Source: JBFLYC01 sp040756735 (lineage in GTDB: Bacteria > Bacillota > DSM-16504 > Desulfitibacterales > Desulfitibacteraceae). From it: a DNA stretch of 64,000 bases. This document shows positions 18,234 to 26,223 of this stretch, one piece after another. The notes under the pieces are model-generated. The model saw only the letters and a list, made by a program, of their open reading frames with translations. It was not told the DNA's origin and did no database searches. Within the stretch, counting starts at the first letter, position 1. The number at the start of each line of letters is the position of its first letter. A program made the translations under genes and the position numbers. Location: the NCBI GenBank assembly GCA_040756735.1, contig JBFLYC010000002.1, positions 141,654 to 205,653 on the forward strand, written 5' to 3'.

Positions 18234-18452
18234 ACATTCATACATTGGGGACATTCCTCCAGATCCAAGCGTTTACGCGGCAAGGGAGGTGTGTCCCCTT
18301 TCTTACGTTGGGGACATTCATACATTGGGGACATTCCTCCGAAGGAGGTGTGTCCCCTTACCTTGGATCCAAGCGTTTACGCGGCAAGGGAGGTGTGTCC
18401 CCTTACCTTGGATCCAAGCGTTTACGCGGCAAGGGAGGTGTGTCCCCTTTCC
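18234..18452. repeat. Repeat array, family B in opposite orientation
   Basis: These are the same modules as at 8021-8240 but reverse-complemented: GGGGACATTC (five), GGAGGTGTGTCCCCTT (four) and three copies of a spacer reading CCAAGCGTTTACGCGGCAAG. Two-module and three-module units alternate. Hairpins can form between GGGGACA and TGTCCCC. Frames crossing the array encode repeats only. Confidence 0.9.
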
Positions 18453-18470
18453 TTAATACAATAATAACCA

Positions 18471-18510
18471 GATTAATTCTTGTTGTCCTACAAGAATTAA
18501 TCATTTTTTA
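18471..18510 (+). terminator. Rho-independent terminator before rpoN
   Basis: A perfect 13-bp stem (GATTAATTCTTGT at 18471-18483 paired with 18490-18502) with a 6-nt loop is followed by ATTTTTT. It ends the transcript of the kinase-acyltransferase-DUF1405 group. Confidence 0.85.
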
Positions 18511-18635
18511 TAGCATAAATATAACCATGGAGTTGAGGAAGGAAAAAAGGACTTGACCTAGAATATATATAACAAGACATAGAGAAAATGCCAGAATGGA
18601 AACTGCTAAAATGTCTTAATTAAGGAGTGGGTTTT

Positions 18636-20027
18636 ATGCAAATGGGCTTTGAGCTCAACTTACAACAAACCCAAAAATTAATAATGACCCCGGAGCTTCG
18701 TCAGGCCATTGCAATTTTGCAGTTGTCTTCCCTTGAGCTTGCTGAATTCGTTGAGGAACAGATCCTGGAAAATCCGACCTTAGAAATGAATGAAGAGGTT
18801 GCAGATGAGCATTCTGCTGCTCAGGCAAAGGAAGAAACAGATAAATTTGATATGGATTGGCAGGAATACTTTCTCGACGGCAGTGACCTTGGTTACATCA
18901 GGTCCCCAAAGGAAGAATATAAAGAGATTAACTATGATAATATGATGACCAAAGCGCCAACCCTGGATGAATATTTAACTACACAATTAGAAATTTCCTA
19001 CTGCTCTCCCAAGGAAAAGAAATTGGCAAGGTTCATTATAGGAAATTTAGATAAAAATGGCTATTTATGCATATCCTTGAAGGAAATATGTGATCATTGC
19101 AAGGTTGAGCTGTCGTTGGTTGAAAGGGCTCTCCAGGTTGTTCAATCTTTTGACCCTCCAGGTATTGCAGCCCGTAACCTGTCCGAATGTTTGCTCCTGC
19201 AATTAAAACACAAAGGTTTAGACAGCAATCACCTGTTAAAAAGCATGGTAACTTCTTACTTGGAAGACCTGGCTGAGGGACGCTTACAGAAAATTGCCAG
19301 GGAACTGGGGGTTTCCATAGAAGAAGTCCAGGGCATGGTAGACTTCATAAAGACTTTAGATCCCAAACCTGGCAGGTGGTTTTCTCAAGGTGAGGATACG
19401 ACCTATATTGTACCTGATGTTATTGTTGAGAGGGTTGAGGGTGAGTATGTGGTGTTGGTAAATGATCTGGCTATCCCTAGACTTGGGATTAATCCCATCT
19501 ACAGGCGGTTGATGACTGCTGACACAATAGATGAGAGTACTAAAAAGTTTATTGAGGGTAAACTTAATTCTGCTGTTTGGGTAATTAAAAGTATTGAACA
19601 AAGAAGATTAACTCTTTACAGGGTGGTAAATTGTATCATTAATTTCCAGAAGAGTTTTTTTGATAAGGGTATAAAACACTTGAAACCCCTTAATCTTAAA
19701 CAGGTAGCAGATCAGCTCAATGTTCACGAATCTACTGTCAGCAGGGCTACTGCCAATAAATACATGCAGACTCCCCAGGGAGTATTCCCCTTAAAGTTTT
19801 TCTTCGCAAGCGGAGTAGATAATTATACTGGAAACGGAGTTTCCTCTGAGAGCATCAAAAAGATGCTGGCAGATTACTTAAAGACTGAAGATTTAAATAA
19901 TCCCTTAACTGACCAGGAATTGACCAATATGCTGAAGTCCCATGGCATAAAAATTTCCAGGAGGACTGTGGCAAAATATAGGGGAGAACTGGGTGTCCAC
20001 TCTTCAAGCAAAAGAAAAAGATATTAG
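18636..20027 (+). CDS. rpoN: RNA polymerase sigma-54 factor
   Basis: Alternative sigma factor for -24/-12 promoters that needs AAA+ activators. The 463 residues contain the Gln-rich activator-contact region I (LNLQQTQKLIMTPELRQAI), an acidic region II, the core-binding domain with DPPGIAARNLSECLLLQL, the helix-turn-helix (LKQVADQLNVHESTVSRAT) and the RpoN box ISRRTVAKYRGELGV near 442. The ATG at 18636 follows AAGGAGTGGG. No enhancer-binding protein or -24/-12 promoter was recognised in this window. In several Clostridia rpoN lies just upstream of the glycolytic cluster, as here. Confidence 0.96.
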   Translation: MQMGFELNLQQTQKLIMTPELRQAIAILQLSSLELAEFVEEQILENPTLEMNEEVADEHSAAQAKEETDKFDMDWQEYFLDGSDLGYIRSPKEEYKEINYDNMMTKAPTLDEYLTTQLEISYCSPKEKKLARFIIGNLDKNGYLCISLKEICDHCKVELSLVERALQVVQSFDPPGIAARNLSECLLLQLKHKGLDSNHLLKSMVTSYLEDLAEGRLQKIARELGVSIEEVQGMVDFIKTLDPKPGRWFSQGEDTTYIVPDVIVERVEGEYVVLVNDLAIPRLGINPIYRRLMTADTIDESTKKFIEGKLNSAVWVIKSIEQRRLTLYRVVNCIINFQKSFFDKGIKHLKPLNLKQVADQLNVHESTVSRATANKYMQTPQGVFPLKFFFASGVDNYTGNGVSSESIKKMLADYLKTEDLNNPLTDQELTNMLKSHGIKISRRTVAKYRGELGVHSSSKRKRY

Positions 20028-20061
20028 CAGATTTATCTAAGAAACACATGAAAACAATTTA

Positions 20062-20130
20062 ATACCAGCAGGGGTGCCGCAAGGCTGAGAAATAATTGTG
20101 ATTATTAACCCTCAATGGTATATTGGCAGC
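20062..20130 (+). promoter_or_regulatory. Degenerate TPP (THI-box) riboswitch
   Basis: The 5' half of a TPP aptamer is clear: CAGCAGGGGTGCC, GCAA, GGCTGAGA, an optional AT-rich stem, then AACCCT. The second half, which should read about CTGAT...GGTTAATACCGGCG and form the pyrophosphate-binding helix, is missing. Only TGGTATATTGGC remains before the terminator. It lies ahead of the thiM and thiD remnants. Ligand control is probably lost. Confidence 0.7.
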
Positions 20131-20149
20131 CCTTCATTTTTCAGAAAAT

Positions 20150-20178
20150 AAGCCCCCCTGCAATGGGAGGCTTTATTA
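20150..20178 (+). terminator. Terminator of the TPP riboswitch
   Basis: The stem AAGCCCCCC / GGGAGGCTT with a TGCAAT loop is followed by TATTATTG. This is the probable expression-platform terminator between the degenerate aptamer and the thiM remnant. Confidence 0.65.
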
Positions 20179-20224
20179 TTGTTATAAGCAAATTGTTATC
20201 AAAACTTTATAGGAGGCCACCAAA

Positions 20225-20374
20225 ATGCAAGAGTTGTTTGAGAGTCTAAAATCTGTCAAGGAAAGAACTCCCCTTGTACAAGCCATAACTAACTATGCGG
20301 TTGAGAAACCAAAGGGCAAGCTGCCGGGTTCATTTACAACAAAGAAGATACATACACAGTTTCTAAGGAGTTAA
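20225..20374 (+). pseudogene. thiM: thiM remnant (hydroxyethylthiazole kinase, internal deletion)
   Basis: A 49-codon frame with a good site (AGGAGG upstream) starts like ThiM: MQELFESLKSVKERTPLVQA then ITNYA. It then jumps to KGKLPGSF, which resembles the C-terminal GPGSF region of ThiM. About 200 residues, including the substrate pocket and kinase motifs, are absent. The frame stays open, so a short peptide may be made, but it cannot be a kinase. Its position after a TPP riboswitch supports the assignment. Confidence 0.65.
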
Positions 20375-20381
20375 TCGGCTT

Positions 20382-21035
20382 ATGGAAAAAGTAAACTATG
20401 TATTCTTTGTAGATTTTGACGGTACTGTGACTAACATGGACGCATGTCATGCCATGGTAACAAATTTAGCGGGAGAAGGATGGGAAGAGATTAATAAAAA
20501 GTGGGAAAATAAAGAGCTGTCCACAGTTGAATGTGCCAGGCAAACTTTCAAGCTTTTTAAAAGAAAAGATATTGAAGCACTTAATAAAATCATAGACCCG
20601 ATAACAATAGATCCAACTTTTAAAGATCTGGTCTCATATTGTGAAAAAAATCAGTTTCCCCTATATATTTTGAGTGATGGATATGATTTTTATATCAAAT
20701 ATCTTTTAGCAAGAGAAGGTTTAAACATACCTTATTATGCTAATCGCATGATTTTTAATCCTGACCTTGATATAGAGACCCCATACCACTCTAGCTGTGG
20801 AATCTGTGGTGTCTGTAAATCCCAATTAATGGAACACCTCCAGAACACCGGCACAAAAAGCATCTACATTGGGGATGGTTATTCAGATTTTTGCCCAAGC
20901 AAAAAAGCTGATTTTGTATTTGCAAAAAGTACATTGTACAAGCATTGCCTTGCAGCAGGTAAAGAAGTCCATGAGTTCAGAAGTTTTGGAGATATATTAA
21001 AAATACTGCAAAGCCTAAGAATAGGGAGGTCGTAA
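20382..21035 (+). CDS. MtnX-like HAD-IB phosphatase
   Basis: A 217-residue HAD phosphatase of subfamily IB. Motif I is FVDFDGTVTNMD at residues 8-19, motif II is ILSDGYDFY near 96, and motif IV is YIGDGYSDFCPSKKAD near 165. A CGICGVC cluster near 146 may bind metal. It is intact and well translated (AAGGAG, then ATG). It is the only surviving gene between thiM and thiD remnants, so it may have been the thiamine-phosphate phosphatase of a lost salvage operon. Family members also act in methionine salvage (MtnX) and on phosphoserine. Confidence 0.8.
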   Translation: MEKVNYVFFVDFDGTVTNMDACHAMVTNLAGEGWEEINKKWENKELSTVECARQTFKLFKRKDIEALNKIIDPITIDPTFKDLVSYCEKNQFPLYILSDGYDFYIKYLLAREGLNIPYYANRMIFNPDLDIETPYHSSCGICGVCKSQLMEHLQNTGTKSIYIGDGYSDFCPSKKADFVFAKSTLYKHCLAAGKEVHEFRSFGDILKILQSLRIGRS

Positions 21036-21042
21036 TTGAGCT

Positions 21043-21129
21043 ATGAAACAAACCATGAAGCATTTGCTTACCATTGCAGGTTCAGATTCCAGAAAGGGGC
21101 GCTGGTATTTAAGCAAAATGGTTTCTTAG
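21043..21129 (+). pseudogene. thiD: thiD remnant (HMP-P kinase N-terminus)
   Basis: After an AGGGAGG site, 28 codons read MKQTMKHLLTIAGSDS, which matches the ThiD opening TIAGSD, then depart (RKGRWYLS) and stop. The expected SGGAGIQAD continuation and the rest of the kinase are missing. This is a 3' deletion scar rather than a gene start. Confidence 0.65.
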
Positions 21130-21186
21130 AATCTTTACCTAATTTTACTAATATGCTATAATTATTTTGTTTAGGAGGGGAATAAA

Positions 21187-21345
21187 ATGACTAAAGAATT
21201 AAAACATATTAAGGTAATACTTAAATCCGAGCTGCAAAAGACACGGGAAACCGGCGGCTGTGGACAGTGCCAGGTATCCTGTCAGTCTGCTTGTAAGACT
21301 TCCTGCACTGTGGGCAACCAGGTTTGCGAAAAAAATCAACATTAG
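21187..21345 (+). CDS. scfA: SCIFF ribosomal peptide precursor
   Basis: A 52-residue precursor of the 'six cysteines in forty-five' family, common in Clostridia. The end reads CGQCQVSCQSACKTSCTVGN then QVC, giving exactly six cysteines after a leader (MTKELKHIKVILKSELQKTR). A radical SAM enzyme (ScfB) normally forms thioether crosslinks in this peptide. Strong AGGAGGGG site. The usual neighbour, the ScfB maturase, is not here: a terminator follows, then an aminotransferase. The maturase must be elsewhere or absent. The role of mature SCIFF is unknown. Confidence 0.95.
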   Translation: MTKELKHIKVILKSELQKTRETGGCGQCQVSCQSACKTSCTVGNQVCEKNQH

Positions 21346-21352
21346 TTATGTT

Positions 21353-21378
21353 GCCCGGGGCATAAACCCCGGGCTTTT
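21353..21378 (+). terminator. Terminator after scfA
   Basis: A perfect GC-rich 8-bp stem (GCCCGGGG / CCCCGGGC) with a 6-nt loop and TTTT. It isolates scfA as a single-gene transcript. Confidence 0.9.
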
Positions 21379-21409
21379 AAGTAAATAAATAATTAGGAGG
21401 TTTTACCGT

Positions 21410-22606
21410 ATGACGTTGGCAAAAAGGGTAAAAATCATTGAACCTTCTCCCACCCTGGAGTTAATCGCTATAGCGAAAAACATGAAGCAGCAAGGTCTGG
21501 AGGTCATTGAGTTTGGAGCAGGTGAGCCGGACTTTAATACACCTGAGAATATTAAAGAAGCAGGTATAAATGCAATTAAAAATAACTTTACCAGGTATAC
21601 GGCTAACCCGGGTATAAAAGAACTGCGTGATGCCATTTGTGAAAAATTGTATAAGGAAAATGGACTTGAGTATTCCCCCAACCAGGTAATTGTCTCGTCA
21701 GGGGCCAAGCATAGTTTGTTTAATGCAATCATGGCCCTGTGCGATGTGGGGGATGAGGTTCTTGTTCCGGCTCCTTATTGGGTTACTTATCCCGAACTGG
21801 TAAAAATCGCTGATGGTGTGCCGGTTATCATACCAACCACCGGTGAAACCAACTATAAGATAACTCCGGAGCAGTTGGAAGAGTATATTACACCCAGGAC
21901 CAAGATCTTGATTTTAAACAGTCCCAGCAATCCCGCCGGTGCAGTATATACTGAAGACGAATTGAGAAAAATAGCAGAAATATGTGTTAATCATCAAATC
22001 TATGTTATTTCTGATGAGATTTACGAAAAACTAATCTATGATGGAGAAAAACATGTAAGTATAGCTTCATTTAATGAAGATATTAAAAAACTGACAGTTA
22101 CTTTAAATGGTGTTTCCAAAGCCTTTGCCATGACAGGCTGGAGAATTGGCTATGCTGCTGCCGAACTTGAAATAGCCAAGGCCATGGATGCTTTCCAAAG
22201 TCATGCAACTTCAGCTCCTTCAAGCATATCCCAAAAGGCAAGTTATGAGGCTTTGGTAGGCGACCAAACAGCGGTAAATGCCATGGTAAGGGAGTTTGAC
22301 AAGCGCAGGAAATTCATGGCCCAGAAAATCAGTGAGATACCGGGCATAACCTGCCAGGTTCCCAAAGGAGCTTTTTATATCTTCCCGGAAATCAGCGGCC
22401 TTTTGGGTAAGACCATAGCTGGGGTAAAAATTACAGACGACAGTGTTTTTGCCAAACTGCTTCTAGAAAAGGTTTATGTGGTTGCAGTTCCTGGTTCCTC
22501 TTTTGGCTCTCCTGGAAACTTGCGCTTTTCTTATGCAAATTCCATGGAAAACATTCAAAAGGGCTTGGAAAGGATTGACGAGTTGATTTCTACTAGTATG
22601 GAGTAA
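21410..22606 (+). CDS. Class I/II pyridoxal-phosphate aminotransferase (aspartate-type)
   Basis: A 398-residue fold-type I aminotransferase of the AspB group, transferring amino groups between aspartate (or a similar amino acid) and 2-oxoglutarate. Visible features: FGAGEPDFNTPENI near 36, the SSGAKHSL cofactor loop, NSPSNPAGAVY, SDEIYEKL, the PLP-lysine segment SKAFAMTGWRIGYAA near 238 and the C-terminal carboxylate arginine in GNLRFSYANS. The ATG follows TTAGGAGG. It precedes gap, but a 42-nt gap separates the two. Exact substrate not determined. Confidence 0.9.
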   Translation: MTLAKRVKIIEPSPTLELIAIAKNMKQQGLEVIEFGAGEPDFNTPENIKEAGINAIKNNFTRYTANPGIKELRDAICEKLYKENGLEYSPNQVIVSSGAKHSLFNAIMALCDVGDEVLVPAPYWVTYPELVKIADGVPVIIPTTGETNYKITPEQLEEYITPRTKILILNSPSNPAGAVYTEDELRKIAEICVNHQIYVISDEIYEKLIYDGEKHVSIASFNEDIKKLTVTLNGVSKAFAMTGWRIGYAAAELEIAKAMDAFQSHATSAPSSISQKASYEALVGDQTAVNAMVREFDKRRKFMAQKISEIPGITCQVPKGAFYIFPEISGLLGKTIAGVKITDDSVFAKLLLEKVYVVAVPGSSFGSPGNLRFSYANSMENIQKGLERIDELISTSME

Positions 22607-22648
22607 GAGGATTTTCCAAATAATATACTTTAAAAGGAGGTACACTTT

Positions 22649-23647
22649 GTGACAGTAAAAATAGGTATTAATGGATATGGCCGTATCGGCAGGCTTGTGC
22701 ATAGGATAGCGCAGAATTATCCTGATGTTGAGGTTGTAGCTGTAAATGATCTAACAAATTCAGAAACCAATGCTCATTTGATAAAGTATGATTCTGTGCA
22801 TGGAACTTGGGATGCAGAAATAGAGGTTAAAGAAGATGAGTTTTTAGTAAACGGTAAGCCGGTAAAGGTTTATGCAGAAAAGGATCCTGCCAAAATTCCC
22901 TGGGGAGCTTTAGATGTTGATGTGGTTGTGGAATCTACCGGGGTATTCACTGACGCCTTAAAGGCTAAAGCCCATATAGAAGGGGGAGCTAAAAAGGTTA
23001 TCATTTCTGCTCCAGCCAAAAATGAGGATGTTACCATTGTAATTGGTGTCAACGAAGGTGTCTATGATGCCGGCAAACACAATATTGTTTCTAATGCTTC
23101 TTGTACCACCAACTGTTTGGCTCCTGTAGCCAAGGTGTTAGATGATCAATTCGGTATTAAGTATGGTATGATGACTACAGTACATGCTTATACCAATGAC
23201 CAGAGGAACTTGGACCAGGCGCATAAGGATTTAAGGCGTGCAAGGGCCTGCGGGCTTTCAATCATACCTACCACTACAGGCGCTGCCAAGGCTGTGGGAT
23301 TAGTTTTGCCTAAGTTAAAGGGCAAACTGAATGGTTTTGCCATGAGGGTTCCTGTTGCCAATGTATCTGTGGTTGATTTAGTGGTTGAAGTCGAGAAATC
23401 AACCAATGTGGAAGAAGTGAACAAGGCCTTGGAAGAAGCTGCACAGGGCGCTTTAAAGGGCATATTGGGATTTAACATGCTGCCCCTGGTTTCCAGAGAT
23501 TATAACGGGAGCAGTCTATCTTCCATAGTTGATGGTTTATCTACAATGGTTATGGAGGGTACGCAAGTTAAAGTCCTGGCCTGGTATGATAACGAGTGGG
23601 GTTATTCAACCAGGGTAGTGGACCTGGCAAAATATATGATGAAATAA
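22649..23647 (+). CDS. gap: Glyceraldehyde-3-phosphate dehydrogenase (type I)
   Basis: Glycolytic oxidation of glyceraldehyde-3-phosphate to 1,3-bisphosphoglycerate with NAD+. Full length at 332 residues. NAD fold GINGYGRIGRLVHRIA at residues 4-19, catalytic cysteine in SNASCTTNCLAP near 151, the TTVHAYTNDQ histidine, and WYDNEWGYSTRVVDL at the end. GTG start after AAAGGAGG. First gene of the gap-pgk-tpiA-gpmI-eno cluster. The CggR repressor gene that precedes gap in many Bacilli and Clostridia is absent. Confidence 0.97.
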   Translation: MTVKIGINGYGRIGRLVHRIAQNYPDVEVVAVNDLTNSETNAHLIKYDSVHGTWDAEIEVKEDEFLVNGKPVKVYAEKDPAKIPWGALDVDVVVESTGVFTDALKAKAHIEGGAKKVIISAPAKNEDVTIVIGVNEGVYDAGKHNIVSNASCTTNCLAPVAKVLDDQFGIKYGMMTTVHAYTNDQRNLDQAHKDLRRARACGLSIIPTTTGAAKAVGLVLPKLKGKLNGFAMRVPVANVSVVDLVVEVEKSTNVEEVNKALEEAAQGALKGILGFNMLPLVSRDYNGSSLSSIVDGLSTMVMEGTQVKVLAWYDNEWGYSTRVVDLAKYMMK

Positions 23648-23690
23648 CTTGGGGGGATCTTTAAAGGTCACCTTTATAAGGTCATTAAGG

Positions 23691-23930
23691 TCAGGGGACA
23701 CACCTGGGTGTCAAGGGGGGTGTCAAGGGGACGGTTCTCCGTCACCTTCTCTGGTGTCAAGGGGACGGTTCTCCGTCACCTTCTGGTGTCAAGGGGACGG
23801 TTCTCCGTCACCTTCTCAGGGTGTCAAGGGGACGGTTCTCCGTCACCTTCTCTGTCGCTTACTAGCAGATAAAGGTCAGGGGACACACCTCAAGCGGAGG
23901 TGAGAGGTCAATGTCCCCAATATAAGGTAA
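23691..23930. repeat. Mixed repeat array (family A x4 inside family B) between gap and pgk
   Basis: Four copies of GGTGTCAAGGGGACGG + TTCTCCGTCACC, in the opposite orientation to the array at 6705, are bracketed by family B modules (AGGGGACACACCT near 23694 and 23877, AATGTCCCCAATATAA near 23910). The array occupies almost the whole gap-pgk spacer and ends just before the pgk ribosome site. In a gap-pgk transcript it would form repeated hairpins. Confidence 0.9.
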
Positions 23931-23943
23931 GGAGTGTAATATA

Positions 23944-25125
23944 GTGAAAAAAGCTACTGTAAGAGATATTGATCTTAAGGGGAAGAGAGTTCTGGTAAGG
24001 GTTGATTTTAATGTGCCCCTGGATGCAGCTAGGAATGTCACAGATGATACACGGATCCGGGCAGCGCTGCCTACAATAAATTATTTACTGGAGCAGGGCT
24101 GCAAGGTGATTCTCATGTCCCATTTAGGAAGACCCAAGGATACCTATGATCCCAAATACAGCATGGAGCCTGTTGCCCATAAATTGTCTGAGCTGCTTGG
24201 AAAAGAAGTTAAACAGGCCAAGGACTGTATTTCTGAAGATACTAAGAAGATGGCTGCAGAATTACAAGCTGGAGAAGTGCTGCTGCTGGAAAATACCCGT
24301 TTTTACCCAGGAGAAACCAAAAATGATGAAGCCTTTGCCAGGGAACTTGCTTCACTAGGAGATGTTTTTATCAATGATGCCTTTGGCGCAGCCCACAGGG
24401 CTCATGCTTCCACAGTGGGTGTAACCAGGTACCTTCCTGGTGTCGCTGGATTTCTTTTGGAGAAAGAAGTAGCAGTTTTGACTGAAGCCCTGGATAATCC
24501 ATCTAAACCTTTTACGGCGGTCATAGGGGGAGCAAAGGTTTCCGACAAAATTGCTGTCTTGGAGAACCTGCTGGCCAAAGTGGATAACTTAATTATTGGC
24601 GGCGGTATGGCCAATACTTTTTTCAAGGCAAGGGGTTTAAACATGGGTGATAGCCTGGTGGAAGAAGATAAGCTGGAACTGGCTTCAGCCATTGAAGATA
24701 AAGCTCTTGCATTAGGGGTAAATCTGATGCTGCCAAATGACCTGGTAATTGCCAAGGATGTGACAGGGGAAGCTGAAACACAAGTTATTGATGGAGAAGT
24801 CCCAAAGGGGTGGAAAGCCCTGGATATCGGCCCTGTTAGTGCGGGGAGATTTGCGGAAGTCATCAAGGCATCTGCCATGGTGCTCTGGAATGGACCCATG
24901 GGTGTCTTTGAAGTGGACCAGTTTGCCAGGGGGACTGAAAGAGTTGCCCAGGCAATGGCTGGGTGTCAGGGTAAAACCATTGTAGGTGGCGGGGATTCTG
25001 TTGCCGCTGTGGAAAAGGTGGGAGTTGCGGAAGACATTTATCACATTTCCACTGGTGGAGGAGCGTCACTGGAGTTCTTAGAGGGCAAAATTCTTCCAGG
25101 GGTGGCAGCCCTAAGAGACAAGTAA
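23944..25125 (+). CDS. pgk: Phosphoglycerate kinase
   Basis: Substrate-level phosphorylation step of glycolysis (1,3-BPG + ADP to 3-PG + ATP). At 393 residues it is complete: KRVLVRVDFNVPLD near 14, LMSHLGRP near 58, VFINDAFGAAHRAHAS near 155, VIGGAKVSDKI, WNGPMGVFE and the C-terminal VGGGDSVAAVEK nucleotide loop. GTG start after AAGGAGTG, which directly follows the repeat array. Upstream of tpiA across another repeat array. Confidence 0.97.
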   Translation: MKKATVRDIDLKGKRVLVRVDFNVPLDAARNVTDDTRIRAALPTINYLLEQGCKVILMSHLGRPKDTYDPKYSMEPVAHKLSELLGKEVKQAKDCISEDTKKMAAELQAGEVLLLENTRFYPGETKNDEAFARELASLGDVFINDAFGAAHRAHASTVGVTRYLPGVAGFLLEKEVAVLTEALDNPSKPFTAVIGGAKVSDKIAVLENLLAKVDNLIIGGGMANTFFKARGLNMGDSLVEEDKLELASAIEDKALALGVNLMLPNDLVIAKDVTGEAETQVIDGEVPKGWKALDIGPVSAGRFAEVIKASAMVLWNGPMGVFEVDQFARGTERVAQAMAGCQGKTIVGGGDSVAAVEKVGVAEDIYHISTGGGASLEFLEGKILPGVAALRDK

Positions 25126-25133
25126 AACAGGGT

Positions 25134-25327
25134 GAATCGGGGGACGGTTCTGAATCGGGGGACGGTTCTTCGATTCAAAAAATGAATCGGGGGACGGTTC
25201 TTCGATTCAAAAAATAATGTGAAAATGAATCGAAGAACCGTCCCCTGAATCGCTCCCTGAATCGCTAATGTGAAAATGAATCGAAGAACCGTCCCCTGAA
25301 TCGCTTCCCCTGAATCGCTGAATCACT
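25134..25327. repeat. Repeat array, family C (GGGGACGGTTCTTCGATTCA), between pgk and tpiA
   Basis: Three forward copies of TGAATCGGGGGACGGTTC (two continuing TTCGATTCA) are followed by two reverse-complement copies (TGAATCGAAGAACCGTCCCC) and partial CCTGAATCGC stubs. Forward and reverse copies can pair over at least 20 perfect base pairs, making a strong long hairpin in any pgk-tpiA transcript. A TAATGTGAAAATGAATCGAA linker occurs twice. Confidence 0.92.
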
Positions 25328-25355
25328 CCAAGGAAAGCAAAAGGAGGTAGTTTAT

Positions 25356-26108
25356 ATGCGAAAGCCTGTCATAGCGGGGAATTGGAAGATGTATAAGACA
25401 GTTCCGGAAACCCTGCAGTTTATAGATGAATTAAAGACAAAACTGCTTGAGAGGCAGGAAGTGGAAGTAATAGTTTGTCCATCTTTTACGGCTTTAAAGG
25501 ACACGGTTGTAGCTTGTGCTGGAAGTCTGATTAATGTGGCAGCTCAAAACATGCACTGGGAAAATATCGGAGCTTTTACCGGGGAGGTTTCTCCGGTTAT
25601 GCTAAAAGACCTGGGTGTAACCCACTGCATTATAGGTCACTCTGAAAGAAGGCAGTATTTTGCTGAGACGGATGACACTGTGAATAAAAAAGTACTGGCT
25701 GCTGTCGACCATGGAATAATCCCAATTTTATGCATAGGGGAAAGTTTGGAACAAAGAGAAGCAGGGCAAACCTTTGAAGTCGTTGAGAAACAAACCAGGG
25801 CAGCTTTAAGCGGCCTAACATCTGCTCAGGTGGCAGGATTGATTATTGCTTATGAACCCATTTGGGCCATTGGCACAGGCAAAACAGCTTCAGCGGAGGA
25901 TGCTCAGGACGTAATCAGTAAAATCAGGGAGTTTATTGTGCAGGACTTTGGAGCAGATACCGCAGAAAAAATTAGGATTCAATACGGAGGTAGTGTGAAG
26001 CCAGAGAATATTACCAGCCTAATGGAACAAAAAGATATTGACGGCGCTCTGGTTGGAGGAGCAAGTTTAAATGTTGACAGCTTCCTGAAGATAGTTAATT
26101 ACAGATAA
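25356..26108 (+). CDS. tpiA: Triose-phosphate isomerase
   Basis: Interconverts dihydroxyacetone phosphate and glyceraldehyde-3-phosphate. A 250-residue TIM barrel with GNWKMYKT at residue 8 (catalytic Lys), IIGHSERRQYFAE near 93 (catalytic His), YEPIWAIGTGKTAS near 166 (catalytic Glu and loop 6) and IQYGGSVKPENI near 210. ATG after AAAGGAGGT. All active-site residues are present. Confidence 0.97.
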   Translation: MRKPVIAGNWKMYKTVPETLQFIDELKTKLLERQEVEVIVCPSFTALKDTVVACAGSLINVAAQNMHWENIGAFTGEVSPVMLKDLGVTHCIIGHSERRQYFAETDDTVNKKVLAAVDHGIIPILCIGESLEQREAGQTFEVVEKQTRAALSGLTSAQVAGLIIAYEPIWAIGTGKTASAEDAQDVISKIREFIVQDFGADTAEKIRIQYGGSVKPENITSLMEQKDIDGALVGGASLNVDSFLKIVNYR

Positions 26109-26117
26109 GTTTTTAAG

Positions 26118-26200
26118 AGGAATACAGGAGTCAGAACACAGGAAACAGTTAAGGGCATTTGGATTTATTCTGAATTCTATCTCCTGAATTCTGAATTCTT
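26118..26200. repeat. Inverted CAGAATTCAGGAG-type repeat before gpmI
   Basis: GAATACAGGAGTCAGAA (26120-26136) is an imperfect inverse of TTCTATCTCCTGAATTC (about 26174-26190), with further CTGAATTC copies. It is related to the CAGAATA repeat after uvrC and is distinct from the GGGGAC families. Confidence 0.65.
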
Positions 26201-26223
26201 AAGTTAAGACAGGGTGATTGATT

